This document shows positions 1-7,769 of a DNA stretch of 64,000 nucleotides, in pieces. The translations under genes were made by a program, and so were the position numbers. The stretch lies in contig NZ_FNSI01000001.1 of assembly GCF_900104955.1 (NCBI RefSeq), positions 5,180,001 to 5,244,000 of the forward strand. The letters run 5' to 3'. The DNA comes from Beijerinckia sp. 28-YEA-48. GTDB lineage: Bacteria > Pseudomonadota > Alphaproteobacteria > Rhizobiales > Beijerinckiaceae. Every line of letters begins with the position of its first letter. Within the stretch, counting starts at the first letter, position 1. Below the pieces are notes generated by a model that searched no databases, was not told the origin of the DNA, and saw only the letters and a list, made by a program, of their open reading frames with translations.

Positions 1-1085
1 CCTTTCCCAACGGTCATCGTGCCGCTGCCGTTGCTACCAACATCAATGTAGTCGGTCGCGGTCAAACTCGAGACGTTGCCGGTGGTGCTTGAGACATTGA
101 CCGTGCCCTGGCTGCCGCTGAAGTAACCGATATAGATGGATGCAGCCCCGCCCCCGGGTTGAGTACGCGTGTCCACCGCGGCGCCGTCCGCTATCGTGAG
201 CGTGCCGTTGCCTGAAAACCCGACATAGATATTGTTGGCGGCATTCCAGGTCGAGGCATTGCCGTTGCTGTCGCGGCCCGAGACAATTACATTGCCCTGG
301 CTGTCGGTCCCGTAGGCAATAACGGCTTGTCCACTGTTCACCACCCCGCCATCCAGAATGTTGAGCGTGCCTGTGCCGCCACCGATATAGACTTGGTTGG
401 TATTGTTCCAGGTCGAGGCATGGCCGTTGCCGTCGTGGCCAGAGACAGTGACCGTGCCGGTACCAGTGCCAGTGCCGTCGCTATCGATGCCGATCAAGGC
501 CAATGCGCTGTTCACCACCCCGCCATTCTGGATGAGGAGCGTGCCGGCGCCATTGTCGCCAATGTTGATCTGACCGGTGCTGTTCCAAGTCGAGGCATTG
601 CCGTTGACGTCGCGGCCGGAGACAGTGACGTCGCCCTGGCTGCCGGTCCCGGCACCGATATAGGCGTCGACATTGCTCACTTTGCCGCCATCCAGGATGC
701 TGAGCGTGCCCCTGCCATCCTGACCAACAACGAGGTCACCGTTATTGGTCCAGGTCGAGGCGTTGCCGCTCGCATCGTGGCCCGAGACGGTGACCGTCCC
801 TTGATCCAAGGCGTTTGCGCCAATCATGCCAGTGTCATTGGTCACCGTGCCGCCGCCCAGGATGTTCAGCGTACCACCGCCTGGAACGCCAACTTGGAGA
901 TCCTCGCCAACTGACCAGTTTGGCGATACGATGCCGCCCGGATTAACGCCGCTGCCGGTGACCGATTGCGCGCATACCGGTTGCATGCCGGCAATCGTGA
1001 CGAGCGTGACCATCGCCGTCGTCAGAAACAAGAATCGGCGGAAGCTGACGGCATGGGCGCCGTCCGTTGCCGTGCGTCTCATCAT
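1..1085 (-). CDS. Secreted repeat protein with T5SS/PEP-CTERM-type repeats, N-terminal part
   Basis: Reading the minus strand from the ATG at 1085 gives an unbroken frame of 361 codons that leaves the window at base 1, so the C-terminus is missing. Residues 1-40 look like a Sec signal peptide: basic start, hydrophobic core near residues 18-34, cleavage after VCAQ. From about residue 50 the chain is built of roughly six degenerate units of about 55 residues, each with VTVSG, a D-xx-GNASTWN stretch, then a G-xG-TLxI-xxGG turn. This pattern fits the repeat family shared by type V autotransporter passengers and PEP-CTERM proteins, which is expected to form a beta-helix. A barrel or sorting signal at the lost end would decide between them. 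A second ATG at 1082 fits the GGAGA ribosome site better. The passenger's function is unknown. Confidence 0.85.
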   Translation of the reverse strand, partial: MMRRTATDGAHAVSFRRFLFLTTAMVTLVTIAGMQPVCAQSVTGSGVNPGGIVSPNWSVGEDLQVGVPGGGTLNILGGGTVTNDTGMIGANALDQGTVTVSGHDASGNASTWTNNGDLVVGQDGRGTLSILDGGKVSNVDAYIGAGTGSQGDVTVSGRDVNGNASTWNSTGQINIGDNGAGTLLIQNGGVVNSALALIGIDSDGTGTGTGTVTVSGHDGNGHASTWNNTNQVYIGGGTGTLNILDGGVVNSGQAVIAYGTDSQGNVIVSGRDSNGNASTWNAANNIYVGFSGNGTLTIADGAAVDTRTQPGGGAASIYIGYFSGSQGTVNVSSTTGNVSSLTATDYIDVGSNGSGTMTVGK

Positions 1086-1617
1086 TCTCCGCGTGCTCCC
1101 CCGGCTACGCACGCGCCGATTGGCGAAAAGCAGTTATCCGCTAGTTCCGCCACTGAGATGCAATGCGCAATGGATAAGGTCTAAGTCAATGATAAATCGA
1201 ATCATTACGGTCGTAATACTCGAATGATCTAGGTTAATATTTGGTTATCTTCAATTGTCTTAGACCGGGGGCTGGCACGGTCGCGCAGCCACTTGCTCAC
1301 GCGCTTCTGGGGCGGTGATGACGCAGGCCCGGTCGTGAAGTTCGGCTGCGGGATCGACTGCGATGGCGGCAGCATCCGATATCGCCATCGGGCGCGACGA
1401 CCATTCCATCCGCCTATCGCTGGATCATGCCGGCCAGCTGGGATGATCCGGAATTCAGCGCCAGTCGGTCGGGAGCCGACGATAAATTGTTTCGCCTCGC
1501 TCGTGTAGCGGGCGCCGAAGCGATCGCCCGACAGGAAAGACCAGGCTGCGCTGCGCCCAACGAAGTGATAGCCTGCCGCCAAACAACGAACGGCAAACGA
1601 ACGGTAGGAGCGCGACC
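1086..1617. other. Intergenic region between divergent genes
   Basis: About 530 bases separate the repeat-protein gene (minus) and the DsrE-like gene (plus). Several short open frames cross it, but their translations are rich in Arg, Pro and Ser, lack good ribosome sites and resemble no family I know. The AT-richer part around 1185-1250 holds a perfect 14-base palindrome (ATTACG-GT-CGTAAT, 1204-1217) inside a looser ATCATT/AATGAT dyad. It lies about 120 bases before the repeat-protein start and could be a regulator site. I see no RNA gene or mobile element. Confidence 0.5.
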
Positions 1618-2064
1618 ATGCATAGGCGCAATATTTTCAAAGCGGCGGCGGTGGCTGTCGGCGGTGTCTTCGCCACGAAAGCGATGGCGCAAGGGGCCGG
1701 CGGCGCGGCGAAAGTCTCGGCCAGCAAGGTCGCCTATCACCTATCGGATGCCGACAAGGTGGTCTTCGTCCTCGGCAATATCCAGAACCATCTCGATGGT
1801 GGGCCGAAAGGCGTCGAGATCGTGCTCGTCGTGCACGGGCCGGCGCTGAAGGGGTTTCATGCCATGTCGGCTGATCCGGCGGTGTCGCAGAAGGTGGAAA
1901 ATTTTTCCAAGGCCGGCGTCAAATTCGATGCCTGCGGCAATACGATGAAGGCGCAGAAGGTGGATCTGGCCGATCTGGTGCCCGGCTTCAAAGTGGTCGA
2001 GGAGGGCGGCGTCGTCCGCCTCGCTGAACTGCAATCCCTCGGCTACGCCTATCTGAGGCCATAA
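1618..2064 (+). CDS. DsrE-family protein with signal peptide
   Basis: The 148-residue product starts with a basic, hydrophobic leader containing twin arginines (HRRNIFKAAA) and an Ala-x-Ala-type cleavage site near residue 25, so it is probably exported, possibly by Tat. The rest follows the DsrE/F-like fold: a hydrophobic strand (VVFVLGNIQNHLDG), a second strand (VEIVLVVHGPAL), and the FDACGNTM segment whose Cys matches the conserved cysteine of this family. Members handle sulfur relay or are uncharacterised periplasmic proteins; the substrate here is unknown. The start has a GGTAGGAG ribosome site. The next gene begins two bases after the stop, so the two are probably cotranscribed. Confidence 0.85.
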   Translation: MHRRNIFKAAAVAVGGVFATKAMAQGAGGAAKVSASKVAYHLSDADKVVFVLGNIQNHLDGGPKGVEIVLVVHGPALKGFHAMSADPAVSQKVENFSKAGVKFDACGNTMKAQKVDLADLVPGFKVVEEGGVVRLAELQSLGYAYLRP

Positions 2065-2066
2065 CC

Positions 2067-3068
2067 ATGGCGCAGAACAAAGCGTTCATCCTGGCCTCGC
2101 GCCCGTCGCGCGAGGCGCCGGCGGGGCCGCATAACTTTCAGCTCGTCGAGAGCGAGACGGCGGCGCCGGCCGATGGCCAGGTGTTGGTGCGCCATCACTA
2201 TCTGTCGCTCGATCCCTACATGCGCGGGCGCATGAACGACGGCAAATCCTATGCGCAGCCGCAGGCGCTTGGCGAGGTGATGGTCGGCGGCACGGTGGGC
2301 GAGGTTGTGGCCTCGCAGAACCCGCGCTTCGCTGTCGGCGATCGCGTTGTCGGCACCGGCGGCTGGCAGCTCTATAGTCTCAGCGACGGCAAGGGCCTGC
2401 GCAAGATTGAGCCCGGTACGCCGATCCAGGCTTGGCTGGGGCCGGTCGGCATGCCTGGCGTCACCGCCTGGTATGGGGTGACGAAAATCATCGCGCCCAA
2501 GGCCGGCGAAACCGTGCTGGTCTCAGCCGCCACGGGCGCTGTCGGCTCCGTCGTCGGCCCATTGGTGAAGCTTGCCGGCGCGCGGGCGGTTGGCATTGCC
2601 GGTGGTCCGGAGAAATGCGCTTTTGCCGTCAGTGAGCTTGGTTACGACGCCTGCGTCGATCATCGCGATCCGGAGTTTCCGGCGCGGCTGAAAGAAGCGC
2701 TGCCGGACGGGATCAACGGAATGTTTGAAAATGTCGGCGGCGAACCGTTCCGGCAGGGGATGCGGCGGCTCAATCCGTTCTCGCGTGTCGCGCTGTGTGG
2801 TCTGGTGTCGTCAGGCTATGACGGCACGCCGACGCCGCTGCCGGATGTGCGTGTGCTGCTCGATACCCGTTCGCGCCTCGAGGGTTTCATTGTCTCCGAT
2901 CATCTGGCGCTGTGGCCGCAGGCTCTGTCGGAGCTGGCCAGCCATGTGGCGGCCGGGCGTATCCGCTGGCGCGAAAGCGTGGCGGAGGGGCTGGAGGCCG
3001 CGCCGCAGGCGTTTTTCGCCATGTTGAAGGGCGGCAATTTCGGCAAGCAATTGGTGAAGCTGGTGTGA
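2067..3068 (+). CDS. NADP-dependent medium-chain reductase (MDR family, CurA/YncB-like)
   Basis: The 333-residue protein matches zinc-free medium-chain dehydrogenase/reductases of the leukotriene B4 / curcumin reductase type, which reduce activated C=C bonds with NADPH. The N-terminal GroES-like domain shows the family signature SLDPYMRGRMND near residues 50-62. The Rossmann domain carries AATGAVGSVVG near residue 153, then GIAGGPEKC for the cofactor phosphate region. ENVGGEPF and the closing GGNFGKQLVK are also typical. There are no zinc ligands. It lies two bases after the DsrE-like gene on the same strand. The physiological substrate cannot be told from sequence. Confidence 0.92.
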   Translation: MAQNKAFILASRPSREAPAGPHNFQLVESETAAPADGQVLVRHHYLSLDPYMRGRMNDGKSYAQPQALGEVMVGGTVGEVVASQNPRFAVGDRVVGTGGWQLYSLSDGKGLRKIEPGTPIQAWLGPVGMPGVTAWYGVTKIIAPKAGETVLVSAATGAVGSVVGPLVKLAGARAVGIAGGPEKCAFAVSELGYDACVDHRDPEFPARLKEALPDGINGMFENVGGEPFRQGMRRLNPFSRVALCGLVSSGYDGTPTPLPDVRVLLDTRSRLEGFIVSDHLALWPQALSELASHVAAGRIRWRESVAEGLEAAPQAFFAMLKGGNFGKQLVKLV

Positions 3069-3070
3069 GT

Positions 3071-3577
3071 TTATGCGGTGGCCTGCGCGTCGCGCTGGGC
3101 CACCGCATTCAGATAGGCCGCCCGCAATTCGGCGAAGACGGAACGTTCAGGCTTTGGCGCATCCAGATGCAGGTGGCGCAATTCATCCATGAAGGCCTGC
3201 CACAGCGGCGGGCCGCCTTCTTCCAGAATTTCGGCGCGGATCGACAGTTCCGGGGACACGGGCGTGTGCCGGCGGCCCCAGGCGCCCATCTGCGCCAAAA
3301 GAGGCACGAGCTGGATCGATGGCTCGGTCAGGCTGTAGATCGCCTTCTGCTTATGGCTAGGGTCGTCGCGGCGCGACAGCAGGCCCGAGGCCACCAGCCG
3401 CTTGAGGCGATCGGCCAGGATGTTCGAGGCGATGCCTTCCTGAGAATGATTGAGCAGTTCGCGATAATGCCGCCGGTTTCCAAACATGACGTCGCGGATG
3501 ACGATCAGGCTCCAGCGATCCCCCAGCATTTCCAAGGTCAAATTGATCGCGCAGCCGGAGCGTTGGCCGGGTTCCAT
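3071..3577 (-). CDS. HxlR-family winged-helix transcriptional regulator
   Basis: The 168-residue protein has the HxlR winged-helix domain in residues 10-100: CAINLTLEMLGDRWSLIVIRDV, an RRHYRELL helix, GIASNILADRLKRL recognition helix and the wing with YSLTEPSIQLVPLLAQMGAW. HxlR proteins are usually 100-130 residues, so the C-terminal 50 residues are an extension; homologues of this longer type are common. Its Cys9 sits where redox- or aldehyde-sensing HxlR proteins have their sensor cysteine, so a reactive-species response is plausible. It is divergent from a reductase/GST pair, and two identical-looking operator sites lie between them. It converges on the MDR gene with a gap of two bases. 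Confidence 0.93.
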   Translation of the reverse strand: MEPGQRSGCAINLTLEMLGDRWSLIVIRDVMFGNRRHYRELLNHSQEGIASNILADRLKRLVASGLLSRRDDPSHKQKAIYSLTEPSIQLVPLLAQMGAWGRRHTPVSPELSIRAEILEEGGPPLWQAFMDELRHLHLDAPKPERSVFAELRAAYLNAVAQRDAQATA

Positions 3578-3592
3578 CGCGGGGTCTCCAAT

Positions 3593-3653
3593 ACTGCTTG
3601 CAAGATAGGATCAGTTATGGCATTTCACAACTGCTTGCAAATTGAAATCAGTT
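3593..3653. promoter_or_regulatory. Two matching operator-like repeats between hxlR-type gene and reductase gene
   Basis: Two 24-base sites, 3593-3616 and 3630-3653, share ACTGCTTGCAA at the left and ATCAGTT at the right, 37 bases apart centre to centre. Each is itself a weak dyad, with AACTG or ACTG mirrored by CAGTT. The pair sits in the only gap between the regulator and the divergent reductase/GST genes. This is the expected position for autoregulatory operators of an HxlR protein. Sites and symmetry are seen directly; binding is inferred. Confidence 0.6.
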
Positions 3654-3671
3654 TTGATGAGGGAAGCAGAT

Positions 3672-4259
3672 ATGGCCAAGCTGATCGTATCGATGGTGAC
3701 GAGCGTGGATGGCTATATCGAGAAGCCTGGCGGGCAATTCGTGCCACCGCCATGGTCGGATGAAGTCGAGCGCCATTGGTCAAACTACGCCCTCGAACGG
3801 GCCGGGCATCTCATCTATGGCCGCGTCAATTTTTTCAAGATGAAGGACTTCTGGACGCCGGCCGAAACCGATCCGACGAGCATCGCCGCGACCATCCCCT
3901 ATGCCAAGACCATGAACAGCCTGCCGAAGACCTTGGTCTCGCGCAGCTTCACTGGCGATCCCGGCTGGAACGGGACGCTCGCCAAGGGCGATCTTGCCGC
4001 CACGATCGCGGCACTGAACGCGAGTGTGAAGGGCGACATTTTCTGTTTTGGCGGCGCCGGTCTCGTCAACAGCCTGGTGACGCTCGACCTGCCCGACGAA
4101 TATCGGCTGATGATCGCGCCGGTGCTGTTTGGCGATGGCAAGAAACTGTTCGAAGCGGGGGCCGACATCAAGAGCTTGCCGGATTTACCGCTGACGCGCA
4201 CCGAATGTATTGCGCTCGATACCGGCTCGGTCATCCTGCATTATCGCCGCGACCGCTGA
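3672..4259 (+). CDS. Dihydrofolate reductase-family (RibD C-terminal domain) protein
   Basis: The 195-residue protein starts MAKLIVSMVTSVDGYIEKPGG, the usual opening of RibD_C/DHFR-like reductases, and keeps the internal signatures HLIYGRVNFFKM, KTLVSRSF, DIFCFGGAGLVNSLV and DEYRLMIAPVLFGDGKKLF. These NAD(P)H-dependent proteins are widespread and mostly of unknown substrate. I place the start at 3672 because GAGGGAAG lies just upstream; an earlier in-frame ATG at 3642 would sit inside the second operator-like repeat. It is followed after 10 bases by a glutathione S-transferase gene and is divergent from the HxlR regulator, so the pair is probably under its control. Confidence 0.88.
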   Translation: MAKLIVSMVTSVDGYIEKPGGQFVPPPWSDEVERHWSNYALERAGHLIYGRVNFFKMKDFWTPAETDPTSIAATIPYAKTMNSLPKTLVSRSFTGDPGWNGTLAKGDLAATIAALNASVKGDIFCFGGAGLVNSLVTLDLPDEYRLMIAPVLFGDGKKLFEAGADIKSLPDLPLTRTECIALDTGSVILHYRRDR

Positions 4260-4269
4260 GGAGAAAACG

Positions 4270-4923
4270 ATGTCGCTGACGCTCTATGGCCATCCGTTTT
4301 CGTCCTATTGTCAGAAGGTGTTCATCGCCTTCTACGTCAATGAGACGCCGTTCGATCTGCGCATTCTCGAGGACAAGGTTGCTTTAGCGGAATTCACCGC
4401 GCTCTGGCCGCTCAAGCGCATGCCGGCGTTGGTCGATGGCGGTAAAACGGTGGTCGAGTCGACGGTCATCATCGAACATCTCGATGTGCATTATCCAGGC
4501 GCCACGCGTCTTGTGCCGTCTGATCCCGCTGTGGCGCTCGATGTGCGCATGCTCGATCGTTTCTTCGACAATTACATCATGACGCCGATGCAGAAGATCG
4601 TCCTCAACCAGATCCGCCCTGCTGATGCGCGGGACAGCTATGGTGTCGAGGAAGCACGTGGCATGCTCGACACGGCTTATGGCTGGCTCGATGTGCATCT
4701 GAAAGGCCGCCCGTGGGCGGCTGGCGCGGATTTTTCTTTAGCCGACTGTGCTGCCGCGCCCAGCTTGTTCTATGCCGATTGGGCTCATGAGATCGCGCCA
4801 CGCTTCGCTGAAGTGCGCGCCTATCGTGAGCGGGTGCTCAAACATCCCGCCGTCAAACGTGCGGTCGATGACGGGCGCCCGTATCGCTCCTATTTTCCGC
4901 TCGGCGCGCCCGATCGCGATTAA
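4270..4923 (+). CDS. Glutathione S-transferase
   Basis: The 217-residue product has an N-terminal thioredoxin-like GST domain (LYGHPFSSYCQKVFIAFYVN, with the ALVDGGKTVVES cis-Pro/Ser-binding segment near residues 55-67) and an all-helical C-terminal domain ending with the FSLADCAAAPSLFYADW helix-cap motif. Cytosolic GSTs conjugate or reduce with glutathione; the active residue here may be Ser10 or Cys14. The ATG at 4270 is preceded by GAGGAGA overlapping the end of the reductase gene, so the two are likely translated from one mRNA. The substrate is unknown. Confidence 0.92.
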   Translation: MSLTLYGHPFSSYCQKVFIAFYVNETPFDLRILEDKVALAEFTALWPLKRMPALVDGGKTVVESTVIIEHLDVHYPGATRLVPSDPAVALDVRMLDRFFDNYIMTPMQKIVLNQIRPADARDSYGVEEARGMLDTAYGWLDVHLKGRPWAAGADFSLADCAAAPSLFYADWAHEIAPRFAEVRAYRERVLKHPAVKRAVDDGRPYRSYFPLGAPDRD

Positions 4924-4932
4924 GCGCTTTGC

Positions 4933-4956
4933 CGTCGCTGCAAGGGCGCAGCGACG
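4933..4956 (+). terminator. Hairpin after the GST gene
   Basis: CGTCGCTGC (4933-4941) pairs perfectly with GCAGCGACG (4948-4956) around a six-base loop, ten bases after the GST stop codon. There is no T-run, so it may end transcription weakly or only protect the 3' end of the mRNA. Confidence 0.4.
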
Positions 4957-5131
4957 AAGGGCGCGGGAAGCATAATTCCGCCGCCCTTCCTCCGTATTTT
5001 GAGTCCGATTTCACCGCGGTAGGTGATGCCGGATTCCGTTGACGGAGGGGGTGTTGCGACATTCCGAGGAACAACCCCATGCAAGGGACGTTTCCGGATC
5101 ATTTTCGTCGTGACGCCCAGCGTTGCGCTCG

Positions 5132-6196
5132 TCACTTGGCGTTCAGCGCATCCTTGAGCTGGCCGATGAGTTGCGGCGATGTCGTGTAAAGCGTGTCGAC
5201 GATCTGCTGCAGTTCCTCGCCAGTTTGCGGCACCGCGTCGGTGCGCTGTTTGGCGGCATCGGCCTGGAGTTCAGGATCGCGCATGGTTTCGATGAACGCC
5301 TTGCGCAGGGCCGCGACCCGCTCCGCTGGCACCCCCGGCGGCACGGCGAAGGGCCGCGTGATGACGCCTTGGGTGTAGAACAGATTCAGGATCTGGCGCT
5401 GTTCCGGCGTCTTGGCGAAGTCGACGGTGAGCGGAATGTTCTTGCCGGCGAGTTCGGGATGCGGCTTCACGTCCTCCAGGGCCAACACTTTGACCAGGCT
5501 GGTGGGCTCAAACAAATCCGGATATTGCAGCTTCGCCGAAGACCAGCCGAGGCCGCAGATGCCTTGCAGTTCACCCTGCTGGACGGCGAGGCTGACTTCA
5601 CGCGAGCCTTTGTAGCCGGAGATGATCTTCAGCTTCGCGCCCAGCAGATTGCGGATGACGACCGGATAATCGACCAAGGTGCTGCCGGGGCCGGTGGCGC
5701 CGATCACCAGTTCCTTCTGGAAGACATCGCCATAGGTCTGCACCGGCGCGTCGCGACGGGTGATGCAGACGACGGCTTCGGAATTGCCGTTGCCGATGAA
5801 ATTGAGCTTGGTCGGATCGAAACTGGCGCGTTCGGTGGTGCCAAACAGCGGCTCGAAAATGGCGCCTGGCAGGAAGATGGCGATATGGGTGCCGTCCTTC
5901 GGAGCGATCGTATAGAGATGCTTGGCGGCGATCAGCGAGCCGGCGCCGGGCATATTGGTGGCGACCACGGTGGGATGGCCGGGAATGAACCGATAGAGAT
6001 GGCGGGCGACCAGCCGGGCATAGACATCGAGCCCGCCGCCGACGGACGATCCGGCGACGATGGTGACGGTTCTGCCGCGATAGAAATCGGCGATCGGGTC
6101 CGGTTTTTTGCCCTCTTGGGCTTTGGCCGGAATGGCGAAAGCCAGCAAAGCTGACAGTGACGCAGCCGCCATACGCGTGGCGCGTGCGGAAATCAT
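5132..6196 (-). CDS. Tripartite tricarboxylate transporter substrate-binding protein (Bug/TctC family)
   Basis: The 354-residue protein has a signal peptide (about residues 1-27, ending AKA-Q) and the Bug family pattern: DFYRGRTVTIVAGSSVGGGLDVYARLV, GHPTVVATNMPGAGSLIAA, LYTIAPKDGTHI and, near the C-terminus, PPGVPAERVAALRKAF. Such periplasmic proteins bind carboxylates or amides and normally deliver to a TctAB membrane pair, but no tctA or tctB is in this window. The start at 6196 follows a strong GGGAGGGG site. A second, divergent paralogue lies at 10999-12030. Confidence 0.93.
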   Translation of the reverse strand: MISARATRMAAASLSALLAFAIPAKAQEGKKPDPIADFYRGRTVTIVAGSSVGGGLDVYARLVARHLYRFIPGHPTVVATNMPGAGSLIAAKHLYTIAPKDGTHIAIFLPGAIFEPLFGTTERASFDPTKLNFIGNGNSEAVVCITRRDAPVQTYGDVFQKELVIGATGPGSTLVDYPVVIRNLLGAKLKIISGYKGSREVSLAVQQGELQGICGLGWSSAKLQYPDLFEPTSLVKVLALEDVKPHPELAGKNIPLTVDFAKTPEQRQILNLFYTQGVITRPFAVPPGVPAERVAALRKAFIETMRDPELQADAAKQRTDAVPQTGEELQQIVDTLYTTSPQLIGQLKDALNAK

Positions 6197-6548
6197 GGAC
6201 CCCTCCCTTGTTTTCTCTCGGTTTTCTCTGAAGCGCGGTGACGGCGCTCTTTTCCTTCGTCTCTTCCTAGAGGATTGAGCGGCGGCCATAAAGCCGGGAG
6301 CAATTTGACTTTTGGGGCTATGGCCCCTAGAGAGCCCCAATCCGGGTGCCTTTGGGCGCCGGGATTATGCACCCGTGGCCGTTCCCAGGCCGGATTTTCC
6401 GGCGCGGTGAGCAGCCTGTCGGCCTCTTACGAGGCAGAGGAGGGCGCTTTCCTTCCCATGGCGGAAGGATCGCGGACAAGCGACGCGCCTTTGGCGCGGG
6501 CGCGGGCCTTGGTCCTTTTGCCGGTATGACACCGTTTCGAGGACTAAG
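6197..6548 (+). promoter_or_regulatory. Upstream region of rpsD with candidate promoter
   Basis: This 350-base gap separates the divergent Bug gene and rpsD. A candidate plus-strand promoter is TTGACT (6305-6310), 17 bases, TAGAGA (6328-6333), which would give rpsD a leader of about 200 bases. Its spacer contains the self-complementary GGGGC-TAT-GGCCCC. The remaining bases include several short GC-rich inverted repeats but no open frame with coding character. Leader-mediated control is usual for ribosomal-protein genes, but I cannot identify a specific S4 target structure here. Confidence 0.35.
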
Positions 6549-7166
6549 ATGACAAAGCGCGCAGAATCCAAGTACAAAATCGATCGCCGCATGGGCGAGA
6601 ACATCTGGGGTCGCCCGAAGAGCCCGGTGAACCGCCGCGAATACGGCCCCGGCCAGCACGGCCAGCGCCGCAAGGGCAAGCTTTCCGACTTCGGCACCCA
6701 GCTCAAGGCCAAGCAGAAGGTCAAGGGCTACTACGGCAACATCTCCGAGAAGCAGTTCCGCAAGTACTATCAGGAAGCCGTGCGCATGAAGGGCGACTCG
6801 GGCGACAACCTGATCGCGCTGCTCGAGCGTCGTCTCGACGCGGTCGTCTACCGCGCCAAGTTCGTGCCGACCGTTTTCGCGGCCCGCCAGTTCGTCAACC
6901 ACGGCCACGTCAAGGTCAACGGCCGCAAGGTCAACATCGCCTCCTATCTCGTGAAGGTCGGCGATCTGATCGAGGTGAAGGAAGCTTCGCGCCAGCTCGT
7001 CATCGTGCTGGAAGCCGCCCAGCTCGCCGAGCGTGACGTGCCGGACTATTACGAAGTCGACCATTCGAAGATGACCGCCAAGGTCACGCGCATTCCGCTG
7101 CCGTCGGAAGTTCCCTATCCGACCGTGATGGAACCGAACCTGGTCATCGAATTCTATTCGCGCTGA
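6549..7166 (+). CDS. rpsD: 30S ribosomal protein S4
   Basis: The 205-residue product is the full-length S4 protein, which binds 16S rRNA early in small-subunit assembly. The N-terminal rRNA-binding domain opens [20 protein letters not shown] and contains [17 protein letters not shown]. The S4 RNA-binding domain follows near residues 93-160 with [34 protein letters not shown]. It has none of the zinc-binding cysteines of some bacterial S4 forms. It stands alone here, outside the large ribosomal operons, as is usual in alphaproteobacteria. A strong intrinsic terminator follows 27 bases after the stop. Confidence 0.99.
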   Translation: MTKRAESKYKIDRRMGENIWGRPKSPVNRREYGPGQHGQRRKGKLSDFGTQLKAKQKVKGYYGNISEKQFRKYYQEAVRMKGDSGDNLIALLERRLDAVVYRAKFVPTVFAARQFVNHGHVKVNGRKVNIASYLVKVGDLIEVKEASRQLVIVLEAAQLAERDVPDYYEVDHSKMTAKVTRIPLPSEVPYPTVMEPNLVIEFYSR

Positions 7167-7193
7167 TCGTTCGACGCGGCGAAACGTTCAAAG

Positions 7194-7219
7194 GGGGATG
7201 CTTCGGCATCCCCTTTTTT
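7194..7219 (+). terminator. Rho-independent terminator of rpsD
   Basis: GGGGATGC (7194-7201) pairs with GCATCCCC (7206-7213) around a TTCG tetraloop and is followed by six T. This is a textbook intrinsic terminator 27 bases after the rpsD stop codon. It lies in the gap before the convergent cupin gene. Confidence 0.93.
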
Positions 7220-7245
7220 GTTTGCCCTGTTGTTGAACGCGCGGC

Positions 7246-7701
7246 CTATGTCCACGGCGTCGGTGCTGGCACAGCGGCCGGGCCTTGCTCGACATCGACG
7301 CTGGCGAAATCGGCGGGGCCGACGATTTCGAGATATTCCATGTCGGGCGAGTAATCGTAGAGATAATGCACGATGCCGGGGCGCTGATGGACGCAGTCAC
7401 CGGCTTCAACGAGGGTGATTTTGTCCTCGTACATGAATTTCGCCCAACCCTTGGTCATCAGCACGATTTGGAAGTCGGCGACATGCTTGTGCCAGCCGGT
7501 GCCTTTCTCCGGCGGCAGATTGGCCTTCACCAGATGGGCGATGACCTTGCCGTTGGTCGCCTTGGCGATGCCGAGATCCTTGTAGAGAAAGAAATCTCGG
7601 AGACCTTCGCCGCGCCATTGGGTGTCGGCGGGTTTGGTGTGGGAGAATTCGGTCGGGTATGCAGAGGTTGTTTCAGGCTCGGTAGTGGGCTTGTCCAACA
7701 T
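7246..7701 (-). CDS. Cupin-domain protein
   Basis: The 151-residue protein has a single cupin barrel. Motif 1 appears as GTGWHKHVADFQIVLMTKG (two His of the metal site) and motif 2 as AGDCVHQRPGIVHYLYDYS. Cupins of this kind may be metal-dependent dioxygenases, isomerases or sensors; the substrate is not predictable. The start at 7701 has AGGAG six bases upstream; an in-frame ATG ten codons earlier lacks such a site. The gene converges on rpsD and its terminator, and lies 68 bases after a GST gene on the same strand. Confidence 0.88.
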   Translation of the reverse strand: MLDKPTTEPETTSAYPTEFSHTKPADTQWRGEGLRDFFLYKDLGIAKATNGKVIAHLVKANLPPEKGTGWHKHVADFQIVLMTKGWAKFMYEDKITLVEAGDCVHQRPGIVHYLYDYSPDMEYLEIVGPADFASVDVEQGPAAVPAPTPWT

Positions 7702-7769
7702 GGCATGCTCCTTTCGCCACGCTTCAAACACGGCTTGCCTTCGCCCAGGACTTCTCCCCTACGTGTTTT

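Noticed and set aside
327..914. A plus-strand frame of 195 codons with internal repeats
   Set aside because: The repeats are the antisense image of the surface-protein repeat units; the minus strand gives a signal peptide and a known repeat family.
1..1085. CRISPR-like periodic repeats
   Set aside because: Units are about 165 bases, degenerate, and keep a reading frame; they are protein repeats and not a repeat-spacer array.
1229..1582. A 117-codon minus-strand frame in the first intergenic gap
   Set aside because: No ribosome site, composition unlike neighbouring genes, no recognisable motif.
3642..3671. An upstream ATG as start of the DHFR-family gene
   Set aside because: It lies inside the second operator-like repeat and lacks a ribosome site, while the ATG at 3672 has GAGGGAAG and the family's usual N-terminus.
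5123..6154. A 343-codon plus-strand frame opposite the first Bug-family gene
   Set aside because: The minus-strand product has a signal peptide and full family pattern; the plus-strand product resembles nothing.
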